Below, in pieces: positions 11,060 through 21,400 of a stretch of 64,000 bases of DNA (the stretch's first letter is position 1; every line of letters begins with the position of its first letter). This stretch comes from Selaginella moellendorffii. Its lineage: Eukaryota; Streptophyta; Lycopodiopsida; Selaginellales; Selaginellaceae. The stretch covers positions 621,395 through 685,394 of the forward strand of contig NW_003314286.1 in assembly GCF_000143415.4 (NCBI RefSeq), written 5' to 3'. A program made the translations under genes and the position numbers. Under the pieces are notes generated by a model. That model was not told the DNA's origin. It made no database searches and worked only from the letters and a program-made list of their open reading frames with translations.

Positions 11060-11719
11060 TTACCTAAGTGGTGGAATACTTGTAGATACATTGCAAAAAG
11101 AGGAAGACTTTTTATCTTCACTTGCCTCCCTTTGCCTATTTGTAAGGCAATATTTTTCATTTCGGCCATAAAATCCATTATAGGCAAAATGAGTTATGTT
11201 TATTTGCCATCCAATCTCAATAGCTTCCAACAGGTGGGCTATTTTGATATTAGTATTTTGTGCAATTGTCCTACTGTCAATAAGAACACAAAACACTTTG
11301 AATTTAGCATGATAATTGGGCTTTAAGTAGGTGAAGTTGCCTTCTTGTCCAGATGTATAATTTGGGAGGACGTATTGTTTGGGTATGCAATCCTTCTTGC
11401 TCATCGTAATTATTTCGCCTTTGTTGTTTAGGCAAAAAAATTGAGCAAATTGGGTGAGTCCAAAGGGATGAACTTGCCCATGGAAAAGAAAAACATGCTC
11501 CTTTGGGTGCCACTTTTGCATAAGCTTGATCCTTTGCTCGACCATTTTTTCTCCTTTGAGCAGCTCTACATAAGTGAGTAACCCAAAGGCATTAAGCCAA
11601 AATTTGTCATAGGGAAAAAGTATAAGCTCCCTAGACAACTTTACTTGGCCATAATTTAGCTCCTCATTGCTAGATGAGATTTCCTTCACATATTCATCTT
11701 GCCTAGGCATTTTTGCCAT
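11060..11719 (-). CDS. unidentified 219-residue frame in repeat-rich DNA
   Basis: An open minus-strand frame starting MAKMPRQDEYVKE. Composition is protein-like, with FWLNAFGLLTYVELLKGE followed by aromatic-rich segments, but I recognise no domain. It lies next to LTR-like repeats and a minisatellite, so it may be the remains of a transposon-encoded protein. A further frame at 11779-12108 on the same strand is low in complexity and looks fortuitous. Confidence 0.3.
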   Translation of the reverse strand: MAKMPRQDEYVKEISSSNEELNYGQVKLSRELILFPYDKFWLNAFGLLTYVELLKGEKMVEQRIKLMQKWHPKEHVFLFHGQVHPFGLTQFAQFFCLNNKGEIITMSKKDCIPKQYVLPNYTSGQEGNFTYLKPNYHAKFKVFCVLIDSRTIAQNTNIKIAHLLEAIEIGWQINITHFAYNGFYGRNEKYCLTNRQREASEDKKSSSFCNVSTSIPPLR

Positions 11720-12000
11720 CTGTGGAGATTTGTAGGTGAACCACTCGGCATTAGGTGATTAGGAGGTGGAGTGTGGTGCTAATGGTGGTGCCTAAGAGAA
11801 GTCTTGCATTGACGGTGCAAGAGTAAAGTTGACAGCTTGTGGTGGTGTGTGAGGCTCTGCCCAATCAAGAATGCATTTAACCCAATAAGCGACGACAATG
11901 ATGTTTGCTCTTGTGTGGCCCTAAATGGTGTTTGAGTTGCCGTATATTGTTTCAAAGCTAAGCCTAGAGTATCGGCATATCTTGGCGAATGCATAGGTAT

Positions 12001-12162
12001 TGTAGCGCATATAATCATAGGATGAGATTTAGATATACTGTCACCGTGGATAATTAGAACCTTGGGGATAAATGGGGATAAAATAGGCATTAAGGGCTTT
12101 CTCATCAAGCAATTGCCCCTTTTTCCAGTTGGCTTAAGGGGAGAGAGATAAGGTGCGCTATA
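12001..12162 (+). repeat. short LTR-like repeat followed by tRNA-Met primer site
   Basis: The segment begins TGTAGCGC and ends GCGCTATA, near-perfect inverted ends with TG at the left. Immediately after it comes TGGTATCAGAG at 12165-12175, the usual plant primer-binding site complementary to initiator tRNA-Met. The 12021-12152 part recurs at 15268-15408. At about 160 bp it would fit a terminal-repeat element of TRIM size. A B-box-like GGTTCGATTCC follows at 12189-12199. Confidence 0.55.
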
Positions 12163-13029
12163 GTTGGTATCAGAGAAAATGGCACGGGTTCGATTCCCAT
12201 TGATTAGTGGCTACTTAAAATATAATATACCCTTGAGCAAGGTATATTTTTACCCCTAAATTTGAAATCGTACGTATTGGGCATCCATGTGTACGTCCTT
12301 CCTCTTGTGTGGAGTGAAGGTATCCACCATGGGACTGCGGTACAGGTGGATGACTAGTTGCCTCACATGAAATAGCTAGTCTACACAATGGAGGTGTTGG
12401 TGCCAAGGGACACAATGGAAGAATTGGTAGATTCAGTGCGGAAATGGAGGTGTTGGTTCCCCTTGGCTCAGTAGATTCAGTGCGGAAATGGAGGTCCACC
12501 GTGGGACTGCGAGGTCCACCGTGGGACTGCGGTACAGGTGGATGACTAGTTGCCTCACATGAAATAGCTAGTCTACACAATGGAGGTGTTGGTGCCAAAG
12601 GACACAATGGAAGAATTGGTAATGTAAGCTCCTGAGTTTGGACTTCCTGGGAGGTCACCCAGCCCAGTACTATTCAAACCCAAGGACGCTTAACCCCAAA
12701 TATCCCAAGACCCTTAACCAATTGGAAAAGGGGGTGCACTCTTATTTATGGGCCCTTTCCCTCTATATTTGAACCCCATGGATCGTCTCTCAAGTCGTTC
12801 CCTTTGGTTGCTTACAATCCACCACGCTTCCCTGCAAGTTCACGCCCTCGTGAACGGAAGTTGAGAGCCGCAACTCTCCCGAGAGCCTCGCTCTCTTGAC
12901 ACCCTACCCCTTGGGTCGAGCCTAGCGGGAGCAAACTAGACCAGCCAGATGTCAATCAATATGTGGTGCGATTCCCCTAAGCCAACCAACAGAGTCGGAC
13001 CCAAGACCCCTCTGATACCAAATGTAGCG

Positions 13030-13157
13030 CACGTGGTTTTGACCCTTTATCCTATGGTGATTTACCATAGGATAACACCACGAAGCGGAACCTAAACCCT
13101 CTTTGTGCCATGTGACAGATGCCACGTGTCACATGCCACGTGTCCATGCCACGTGTC
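13030..13157. promoter_or_regulatory. cluster of four CACGTG (G-box/ABRE-core) sites
   Basis: CACGTG occurs at about 13030 and then three times as a near-tandem GCCACGTGTC motif at 13121, 13135 and 13148. G-boxes are bound by bZIP and bHLH factors, and CCACGTGTC resembles an ABA-response element. Their place inside an LTR-like insertion suggests element promoter sites. No nearby gene is an obvious target. Confidence 0.55.
13047..13075. other. 12-bp-stem perfect hairpin
   Basis: TTATCCTATGGT and its exact reverse complement ACCATAGGATAA are separated by five bases (gattt). It lies inside the LTR-like insertion, 24 bases from the TGTAGCGC end motif. Confidence 0.85.
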
Positions 13158-15267
13158 CATAGGAACTCGAGGTTCAGGGCCTTGGGCCACTGAACGAAGG
13201 AACGGTGCCAAACTCCCAAACGTGGAGCCAAGGAGTGATGGAGCCGGACCACGGAGCAACTCCCGAGCATACAGCCCAAAGAGCGAAGGGACAGGGGCCC
13301 GGAGCGACTTGGAACAATCCTGGAGCAACTAGCATCCCAATGCTAGAACCAGCACGCAAAACGGAGCCAAACGGAGTCTGGCGCTATTTCGGCATACCGG
13401 TGGCCTAACGCGAGGATATGGGTACTCCACCAACTAGCATGGAATGGAACTTGGGCTTAGACCCAAGCCGGACGCATGGAAAATTTAGTCGCTTACAATT
13501 TGGTATCGGAGCAATTCGGAATCCATCTTTGGAAACACACTTCCTTTCCCGCAATTTGTTAGCGTCCAACACATTAGTGTTCCTCGCCTAACTTTGTCAC
13601 TTGGATTCCTTCCATGAAATGGGACTGCGGTACAGGTGGATGACTAGTTGCCTCACATGAAATAGCTAGTCTACACAATGGAGGTGTTGGTGCCAAGGGA
13701 CACAATGGAAGAATTGGTAGATTTAGTGCGGAAATGGAGGTGTTGGTTCCCCTTGGCTCAATAGATTCAGTGCGGAAATGGAGGTCCACCATGGGACTGC
13801 GGTACAGGTGGATGACTAGTTGCCTCACATGAAATAGTTGGTCTACACAATGGAAGTGTTGGTACCAAGGGACACAATGGAAGAATTGGTAGATTTAGTG
13901 CGGAAATGGAGGTGTTGGTTCCCCTTGGCTCAGTAGATTCAGTGCGGAAATGGAGGTCCACCGTGGGACTGCGGTACAGGTGGATGACTAGTTGCCTCAC
14001 ATTAAATAGCTGGTCTACACAATGGAAGGATTGGTAGATTCAGTGCGGAAATGGAGATGCTGGTTCCTTTTGGCTCAGTAGGGTGGCTCACATGGAATAG
14101 CTGGTCTACACAATGGAAGGATTGGTAGATTCAGTGCGGAAATGGAGATGCTGGTTCCCTTTGGCTCAGTAGGGTGGCTCACATGGAATAGCTGGTCTAC
14201 ACAATGGAAGGACTGGTAGATTCAGTGCGAAAATGGAGGTGTTAGTGCCAAGGGACACAATGGAAGAATTGGTAGATTCAGTGTGGAAATGGAGGTGTTG
14301 GTTCCCTTTGGCTCAGTAGATTCAGTGCGGAAATGGAGGTCCACCGTGGGACTGCGGTACAGGTGGATGACTAGTTGCCTCACATGAAATAGCTAGTCTA
14401 CACAATGGAGGTGTTGGTGCCAAGGGACACAATGGAAGAATTGGTAGATTTAGTGCGGAAATGGAGGTGTTGGTTCCCCTTGGCTCAGTAGATTCAGTGC
14501 GGAAATGGAGGTCCACCGTGGGACTGCGGTACAGGTGGATGACTAGTTGCCTCACATGAAATAGCTGGTCTACACAATGGAGGTGTTGGTACCAAGGGAC
14601 ACAATGGAAGAATTGGTAGATTCAGTGCGGAAATGAAGGTGTTGGTTCCCCTTGGCTCAGTAGATTCAGTGCGGAAATGGAGGTCCACCGTGGGACTACG
14701 GTACAGGTGGATGACTAGTTGCCTCACATGAAATAGTTGGTCTACACAATGGAGGTGTTGGTACCAAGGGACACAATGGAAGAATTGGTAGATTTAGTGC
14801 GGAAATGGAGGTGTTGGTTCCCCTTGGCTCAGTAGATTCAGTGCGGAAATGGAGGTCCACCGTGGGACTGCGGTACAGGTGGATGACTAATTGCCTCACA
14901 TGGAATAGCTGGTCTACACAATGGAAGGATTGGTAGATTCAGTGCGAAAATGGAGATGTTGGTTCCCTTTGGCTCAGTAGGGTGGCTCACATGGAATAGC
15001 TGGTCTACACAATGGAAGGATTGGTAGATTCAGTGCGGAAATGGAGATGCTGGTTCCCTTTGGCTTAGTAGGGTGGCTCACATGGAATAGCTGGTCTACA
15101 CAATGGAAGGATTGGTAGATTCAGTGCGAAAATGGAGGTGTTGGTGCCAAGGGACACAATAGAAGAATTGGTAGATTTAGTGTGGAAATGGAGGTGTTGG
15201 TTCCCCTTGGCTCAGTAGGGTGGCTTATATGGGATGAGATTTGGATATAGTAGGGTTGCTCACATGG

Positions 15268-15408
15268 GATGAGATTTGGATATACTGTCACCGTAGATCC
15301 TTGGAACCTTGGGGATAAATGGGGATAAAATAACCACTAAGGGCTCTCTTATCAAGCAATTGCCACTTTTCTAGTTGACTTAAGAAGAGAGAGATAAGGT
15401 GCATTACA
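15268..15408 (+). repeat. second copy of the 140-bp flanking repeat
   Basis: Matches 12021-12162 over about 140 bases (gatgagatttggatatactg, ccttggggataaatggggat, atcaagcaattgcc, gagagagataaggtgc). With the first copy it brackets the whole minisatellite zone. Here no primer-site motif follows, which would suit the right-hand repeat of a terminal-repeat element. Confidence 0.75.
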
Positions 15409-16368
15409 AGTATAGAGTGAGTGAAAGGAAAAGAGTGAAAGGGAAAAAGAAGTTCTCTATCCACTTCTAAATTACCTAAGTCACCCTACTTTACTATGTT
15501 AGTCTTAAACTTTGTCCTTTTGCTTTTTTTTGCTTTTGTATACAAATGTATTGTGGAATTTTTTTTTCATTGTTAAGCTAGTAATCTCTACTCATTAATC
15601 TTCATGGTTTGTTGGCAAAATTTATAGAATGGGGCAAGAAAAATATAGATGTTACTCTTAGAGAATCTACCCTTTATTTTCTTTTCCTCTAAGTCTTGCA
15701 TTACTTGGAAAAAAATTCTATATACCATACCAAACAAGATTTTGAGGAAGGTTTGCTGCAAAAAAAGAAATATCTATCCAATATATCCTTTGATTTCTTT
15801 TTATAGAACTTCCCCATCAATGAAAGCACTCAAATATATAAGGGTTTATCTAGTATAAAGATGAATATTTTTTTAAGGGACATGTATTTTCCCTCTGTTC
15901 TAAATGAATAAATCCTTGTTTGAGTTTTTCAGAAAAGACTACTCCTTCTATCCAATTCCATTGATGTAGCTTTATAGGAAGATAGAAAAGTTTGAAAATA
16001 AGATCGTAAGTGATCTTAATATCCCTTCTATCCATTTTGAAAGTTAGTTTTACAAAATCCCATAATTGAAGAACTAATTTGCCTTCATGTGGTTTTACAA
16101 AGTTTGATATTACTTTGTAAAAAATTTTTAAACCCTTATTCTTCATTTAATTGGCCACTTTATTTATGCACTTAGGTAGTTCATCATAATGAATCCCTGC
16201 AAGGGCTTCATCCATGAGCTTATCCATAGTTTTATATCCTAAGATATAGATAATATTTATGCTTATATCTTCATGATACTTTTTGAAACAGTTTAAATTT
16301 ATTATTGCAGTATTATCCTCATTTAAAGTGTGCACTTCAGCCATTTTTGGAGCTGATATCTTAGACAA
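15409..16368 (-). pseudogene. probable retrotransposon 3' remnant
   Basis: Two consecutive minus-strand frames, 16368-16147 and 16146-15850, are separated by a single stop and look like one broken protein (MAEVHTLNEDNTAIINL ... then MKNKGLKIFYKVISNFVK). They lie directly downstream, on the same strand, of the gypsy integrase relic, so they are probably the tail of that polyprotein or a trailing frame. I recognise no domain. The rest is AT-rich without features. Confidence 0.35.
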
Positions 16369-16429
16369 AATAAATGCATTAGTTTATTTTCTCTCAAATT
16401 TATTTCCAAAAATATTTATTTTGTCTTGA

Positions 16430-16750
16430 TACCAAAGGACTTTATCTCTTGGTTTACGCTCGCAAGAGATCTTCAATTGTCAGTCATGTTTAACCTTTTT
16501 AGCTTTTTGAATTGCATGTAGAGTCTAGATTGCTCTAAGATTAAGCTTATTTAAATTTTCTATTTTGGCAAGTTTTTACTTAAGAGCTTCTTTTTTGTTT
16601 AAGCCATTTTTAATTATAATATGCAAAGAAGGAATTATAAATTCCATAAGTATTAAAGTTTCCTGGCCATAGATGAAACAAAATGGTATCATGCATGTGG
16701 ATACTTTATATGCAATTTTATAAACCCACAAAGCATTTAAGATTTTCTCA
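16430..16750 (-). pseudogene. Ty3/gypsy integrase C-terminal relic
   Basis: The minus strand around 16740-16625 reads ALWVYKIAYKVST, then IPFCFIYGQETLILMEF and IPSLHI. This matches the conserved ALWAYRTAYKT...PFSLVYG.EAVLPIEF..PSL block of plant gypsy integrases. Further on (16600-16440) come fragments matching the following linker (NLNKLNLRAIQTLHAIQKAK). Stops interrupt it, so the element is dead. The surrounding AT-rich sequence probably belongs to the same decayed insertion. Confidence 0.7.
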
Positions 16751-17786
16751 TCCTAATTTTTTTTATTATCGAATAATGTAAAATATTCTTTTCCTATATT
16801 CTTTAGCCTTGACAATATGCACTTCCAGTGCTATAAATATGAGTTAGTGGAATACAACTAATTCATCTTTGTCTTCTTGGTATAAATCAATAGCATATAA
16901 GTTAGAACTTTAGATGAACTTTAACTTTGCAATTTTTCCCATTTGTCGATTAGTGGTGTGTTCATATTGGTTCTATTAAGACTTTACACTCTTCAGATGT
17001 TCCATCCTCCAAATATTTGGTTTGATGTCAACAATTGTGTACCATCCAAATTTTGGAGAGTATGATTTAGATTGTATTTTGTAGCATTACAATATACATA
17101 TGTTGAATCTTTTGTAAAGACACAACAGTATTTAGATCTATTTTATGATTATCAAGTCATTTCAATTACAAATTTTATCTTTCTGAATGATAATTATGCA
17201 CATCTATATGCTAATGCTGGTATAGGGCTGAATTGCCCTTGCCAGACCACCACATTATCAACAAAGTGATCTAGTGCTAGTGAAATTTCTTGCTAATTTA
17301 TTGACCTGATCAATGGATTGCACCATATTATTATTATATGTTTATAGGGTCATTAGCACCCGACCACAAACTTCAATAATGATAATCTGCCCTAACCTCA
17401 CTCCCACTTTGAATGAGTTGGGTGGATGTGATTAACACATGTGGTATGTGTTTTCAGCCATTATACTTAGAAGAGGGTAAATATTAACTGTTAATCAGTT
17501 AAAATAACTATAAGTCTCAAGATTTCTTATAAATAATATTAAACAAGGTTAAAACTACTTAATTTATTTCTTCACTAAATATAATTAGGATTTAATCTTA
17601 ACTTTGTATTGTTTTTATAATATGTAAGATATATATGTATTTTCAAATCTCTCATATTTATTTTTATTGTGCAGTTTCTTTATAGGATATAATATCAAGA
17701 AACAATTATTTTATTATGGACAATAAAAAACAAAACTATCATGGTTTAGAATCTTCAATTATTTTTGTCTTTAACCTCTTCTTTTT
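16751..17786. other. AT-rich intergenic stretch
   Basis: About 1 kb with no supportable gene. It probably contains more decayed retroelement DNA upstream of the integrase relic, but I can identify no further domain. Confidence 0.45.
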
Positions 17787-18302
17787 TTATCTACCACAAA
17801 ATACCATGTTCCCATTGATATTAGAAAGGTAAGGATTAAGGTCCACTCTGTTATTGTTCCAAGAACCGTCTTCTCTCTTGCATGACACAATCAAAACTCC
17901 TAAAGGTGTTATATAAGTCCCAGAACAAGTTCTTAGAAAGAGTGCTCCTGGAACAATTGTCCCATCCTTGTTGCCAAGGTATGGGTTGAGTGAAATGCAG
18001 CCTGAAGAATCAAGGCCTGAGTCAGTCTTGCAAATATACTGAAGTTGCCTTGGTAGATTGTGCCACTCCAGCTTAGTACATGAAGTAGTAATGCCGCCAC
18101 ATTGTTCTTGAAGGATTCTCCCACTTGTTTTCTGATGGTGTAAGATCTCATTGTCTGCTGCTACGTAGATCACACCAAGGAAAATGTAAAGATGTTTTGC
18201 AAAACATAAGAATTGCTGTCTTACTAAAAATTGTATGAAATTCAGGAGGATTATTGTTGTGATAATTGACATGCTCAGATTTTTACAAGAGCAATAGCAC
18301 AA
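17787..18302 (-). CDS. secreted cyanovirin-N homology (CVNH) lectin
   Basis: The open frame gives 171 residues; a start at the internal Met (18272, MSIITTIILLNFIQFL) gives a hydrophobic leader suggesting secretion. A possible short intron (GTAAG near 18222 to CTACGTAG near 18165) would remove the unusual second hydrophobic stretch. The mature part is about 105 residues, the usual size for one CVNH domain, with the internal two-fold repeat that defines the fold: ISLNPYLGNKDGTI in the first half and VDLNPYLSNINGNMVFCGR in the second. Paired cysteines occur in each half (ICKTDSG, VSCKRED). Known CVNH proteins in cyanobacteria, fungi and ferns bind high-mannose glycans. Ligand and role here are inference. 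Two broken copies lie at 149-470 and 5937-6300. Confidence 0.8.
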   Translation of the reverse strand: MCYCSCKNLSMSIITTIILLNFIQFLVRQQFLCFAKHLYIFLGVIYVAADNEILHHQKTSGRILQEQCGGITTSCTKLEWHNLPRQLQYICKTDSGLDSSGCISLNPYLGNKDGTIVPGALFLRTCSGTYITPLGVLIVSCKREDGSWNNNRVDLNPYLSNINGNMVFCGR

Positions 18303-18424
18303 TACTTCTAATAGGAAAACTCGAAACTTCTTATGCGAAGCGAAAGATTGTATTAAACGTTAAAGACACGGCTTGATCATTCTTTTGTCAGGGTTCAAAT
18401 CTCGTGCGCATTTGTTTTTTCGGG

Positions 18425-18433
18425 TTAGGGTTT
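18425..18433 (+). promoter_or_regulatory. telo-box directly before NUP214 start
   Basis: TTAGGGTTT ends at the base before the ATG at 18434. Such telo-boxes are common in 5' leaders of plant housekeeping genes. Confidence 0.6.
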
Positions 18434-21400
18434 ATGGCAGAGATGGAGGTCGCCGAGGCGCCCGAAGAGAATGTAGATATAGCGTTCAGGGCGATCGGTG
18501 GAGGCGTGTCGCTCCTGCCGCCTGGCGCGAAGGCTAGCTCTGATTATCATCCAGCGCGAGCGCTTGCAGTGTCCAATCACTTCGGCTTGACGTTCTTCGC
18601 CGCACCAGCAGGTACGATCGATCATTCTCGCGAAATCTAAATACATCCACTGTAGGTTTTGGAGTCGTGAGGACGGCGGACGTTCTGGAGCTCTCAAGCG
18701 GACCCAAGCCTGCTTCTGTGAGTGAGAAATGCTTGGCGAGCGTGGAGCTGGAGAAAGTTTCGATTTTGGAGCTTTCAAAGGATGAGCTCACGCTTGCTGT
18801 GTGTGCCGGCTTCGCTGTTCGATTCTATCGAGTGCCTTCTCTGGCACTCAAGGTTCGGTTTACATTGTCATTTTATTGTAGATTGTATGCTTTTTTCTAG
18901 GCCGACACTAGACCGTTCGAGATCCGCGACATCGGCAACGATGCGTTGATCAAGGATTTTCAGTGGTGTGGTTTGGACCAAGACAAAAACAAATATCTTG
19001 TCTTGACTTCCACAGGAAAGCTTCTCGTCGGAAAAATCGGAGAAGAGCCTACATCCATGAAGGACAATGTTTCTGCTGGTGCGTAGATTTATCTTCGTTC
19101 ATGTTATTGCATTTCACTTATTCTTTCTGCAGCTTGTTGGAGTCAGTTTGGCAAACAGATCATGTGTGCTACAAGCACGAAGCTAACGATTGCGTCGTCT
19201 GATTTTGCCAAGAGTTTTGTCATCAATCTCCCAGTTGAATTTCCTGGGTGCGAGGAAGGACTGGAAACTCATGGTACGCGTCTTATCAAAAACTCGTCTG
19301 CTGCTGATGCTTTTATGCTCGTTCTAGTTGATGCTTTACGCTGGATTTCGCCACAAAGCATAGTAATTAGCTACGTCCAGTCGGAGGACGATGAAGAAAT
19401 TGCCTGTCCGCTGCTTGTGCTTTCAGCGTCCCATGGACAACAACTAGATGAGGTTATTATTTCAATTAGCGAGCTTCGAATACTGACTTGTTTATGTGGA
19501 CGATTTGCAGGCATGCACGGAGTGTTCTGCTTTAGCGGTTACTCGAAGATTTCCTGCGATTGAATCTACTATTATCCCACCCATGAACAGTCCGTATATG
19601 CTTGTGCAGAACCTAGAACCATGGTATGATATACATATTCTCGGTGTTTTTATTAAGTCTTTTTTCCAGGAAAATCGTGTTGACAACTTGTAGAAGGTCC
19701 ATCGATGCACATGTTGGCCTTCTAGGCTGGCGGTCCGAAGGTGTTTGCAGTCTTTATTTGTCAGATGATTTGTGGAGAGCTGACATCCCCATGTTTGGTA
19801 AGTAGACATGTTTAGTATAGACAGTTCTTATGGAGTATATCTTTGTAGATTCTTCGAGTGACAATGCCTTAACTGGACTGGCGATTGATCGAACTTCATT
19901 GTTAAAACAGCCTGATCCAAGAAATCCAGAAAAACTTCTTCCCCCAAGTCCGGTAATGTTATGCACGTCACTTGACTCTCGGCTTCTGCTATATTCGGTC
20001 CTGAGGTGATTGCCAATGATTATTGTTTATTTGTCATTTTTTATATGTTATTTTTCAGGTTGGATGGTGAGAGTTGGTATAGCCCTGGCCTAATCACGAT
20101 TCCATCTAGCCTTGAGGAGTGGGCATCGAAGTCTCCCGATCCTAAGGTGTGTGGCTTTTTTTTGGAATGAATGTGTATGGCCGATTTATGTTTTAGGTGG
20201 ATGCCGAAAAAAATACTGTAACACCAGCTCCGGCAACAGTTGTACGTGTGGAGCCTAAGGTTACGAAAACTGTTACCACCATCAATGGCATTCAACCAAG
20301 GACGTTTTCTGCATCAAAAACTGTGAACGAGCAGTTGCGTAAAACTCAGCTGGATCTTAATCAAAAGGAGAAAGAACCGTCTTTACCTCAAGATGGAGCA
20401 TCAAAAATTCCTGTCCAGAGTCAGCCATTATTGTTTAAAAGGGAAGACGCTCCTTCTCATGAGGTTGAGAAACGTTCCTCACGATCACAAGGAGTTTCCG
20501 AAATAGAAGCAGGGTTTTTGGCAGAAATGGATAAGGTACTTGAACTTGTGCCTTTTATACTTTAATGTTTGTTTCTGCAGGTGAAGAAAATCGCTGATGA
20601 TATTGATGGATTTATGCATATTATCGAGATAGATTCTCTTGGATCCGGTTTAACAAGGTCTGGAGTAGACAAGCTGGAAAGCGAAATTATAGCCGTTTCA
20701 GCGCGATGCCGTAGTTTTAAGGTAACCTTCCAGGATGTTCAGTGTGATGCTTACATTCTTTAAACTCCAGCAAAAACTGCAAGAGCATTGTGAGTTTGTT
20801 GAAGAGCTTCGGGATCAAAGCCTTGATGGTATTACTGTCCTTTATTACAAGTAACAATTTGAGCTGGAAATTTTAGTTGACGCATGGAGAATTTACGTGG
20901 AAAGCCGAGTGGAACAAGCATCTGATAGCCGATATCAGGACCTCTGGGTTCACCGCAAGCTTCACCCGGAAATGGACATCAAGCGAAAGCACGTTATCAA
21001 TGCAGATGAGGTACATACTACTCGTTCCCATGCCTCTTCTTAACCATGGTTTGTTTAGACATTGAAAAGACAAATTTCTGATCTCGAGTCTCATCTTCAT
21101 ACACTTGAAATAAGTCGACGCCAGAATATGTCTTCAAAACAGCGGTCTACTGCTGGGTATGAATGAATTTGTCAAGGAATTCGGGTCTAATTTTTTGTAT
21201 GTGGCACAGAGACTTCCAATCCGTTCAAAATCTCTACAGCACAGTAAACTTTCAAATGGAAGCAGCTGATAAGCTATGTGTACATCTCGCGGACTTGATG
21301 GAATCGATGAATATATCGTCAAGCGTTACTTCCTTAAGGCCACGGAAAATGCAGCCGTCTTTATTGCAGACAAAGCCACCGCAGACTAAAGCCGAGAGTG

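Larger units (their letters stand above)
12623..13512. mobile_element. LTR-like insertion with 5S-rRNA-derived segment (Cassandra-like)
   Basis: The insertion splits the minisatellite. At 12639-12693 the minus strand reads as the 3' half of plant 5S rRNA with roughly 80 percent identity (reverse complement of GGACTTCCTGGGAGGTCACC, then CAGTACTA, CCCAAG, ACGCTTAAC). TGTAAGC at 12623 and GCTTACA at 13491 form matching inverted ends, and TTGGTATCGGAGC, a primer-site-like motif, follows at 13500. An opposite-strand primer site (CTCTGATACCA, 13010-13020) abuts TGTAGCGC at 13023, so at least two terminal-repeat elements may be nested. Cassandra elements are short non-coding retroelements whose repeats carry 5S sequence. 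No protein is encoded here. Confidence 0.55.
12323..15230. repeat. 172-bp / 91-bp minisatellite array
   Basis: Tandem units built around GGACTGCGGTACAGGTGG, a GGTCTACACAATGGA block, a GGGACACAATGGAAGAATT block and a CAGTGCGGAAATGGAGG block. Full units repeat at 172 bp (for instance 13796, 13968, 14523, 14695, 14867). Shorter 91-bp units beginning GGGTGGCTCACATGGAATAG occur in two clusters (14081, 14172 and 14980, 15071). Within the 172-bp unit the CAGTGCGGAAATGGAGG block occurs twice, so the array is hierarchical. It is interrupted at 12623-13617 by unrelated LTR-like sequence. Minus-strand frames that run through the array are by-products of the repeat, since 172 is not a multiple of three. 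Confidence 0.9.

Noticed and set aside
12165-12200. tRNA gene with B-box GGTTCGATTCC
   Set aside because: There is no matching A box or acceptor stem; the upstream TGGTATCAGAG is better explained as a retroelement primer site.
12215-14899. Series of similar minus-strand proteins (LNLPILPLCPLAPTP type) as a gene family
   Set aside because: They are translations of the 172-bp minisatellite unit; the unit length is not a multiple of three and frames begin and end with the repeat.
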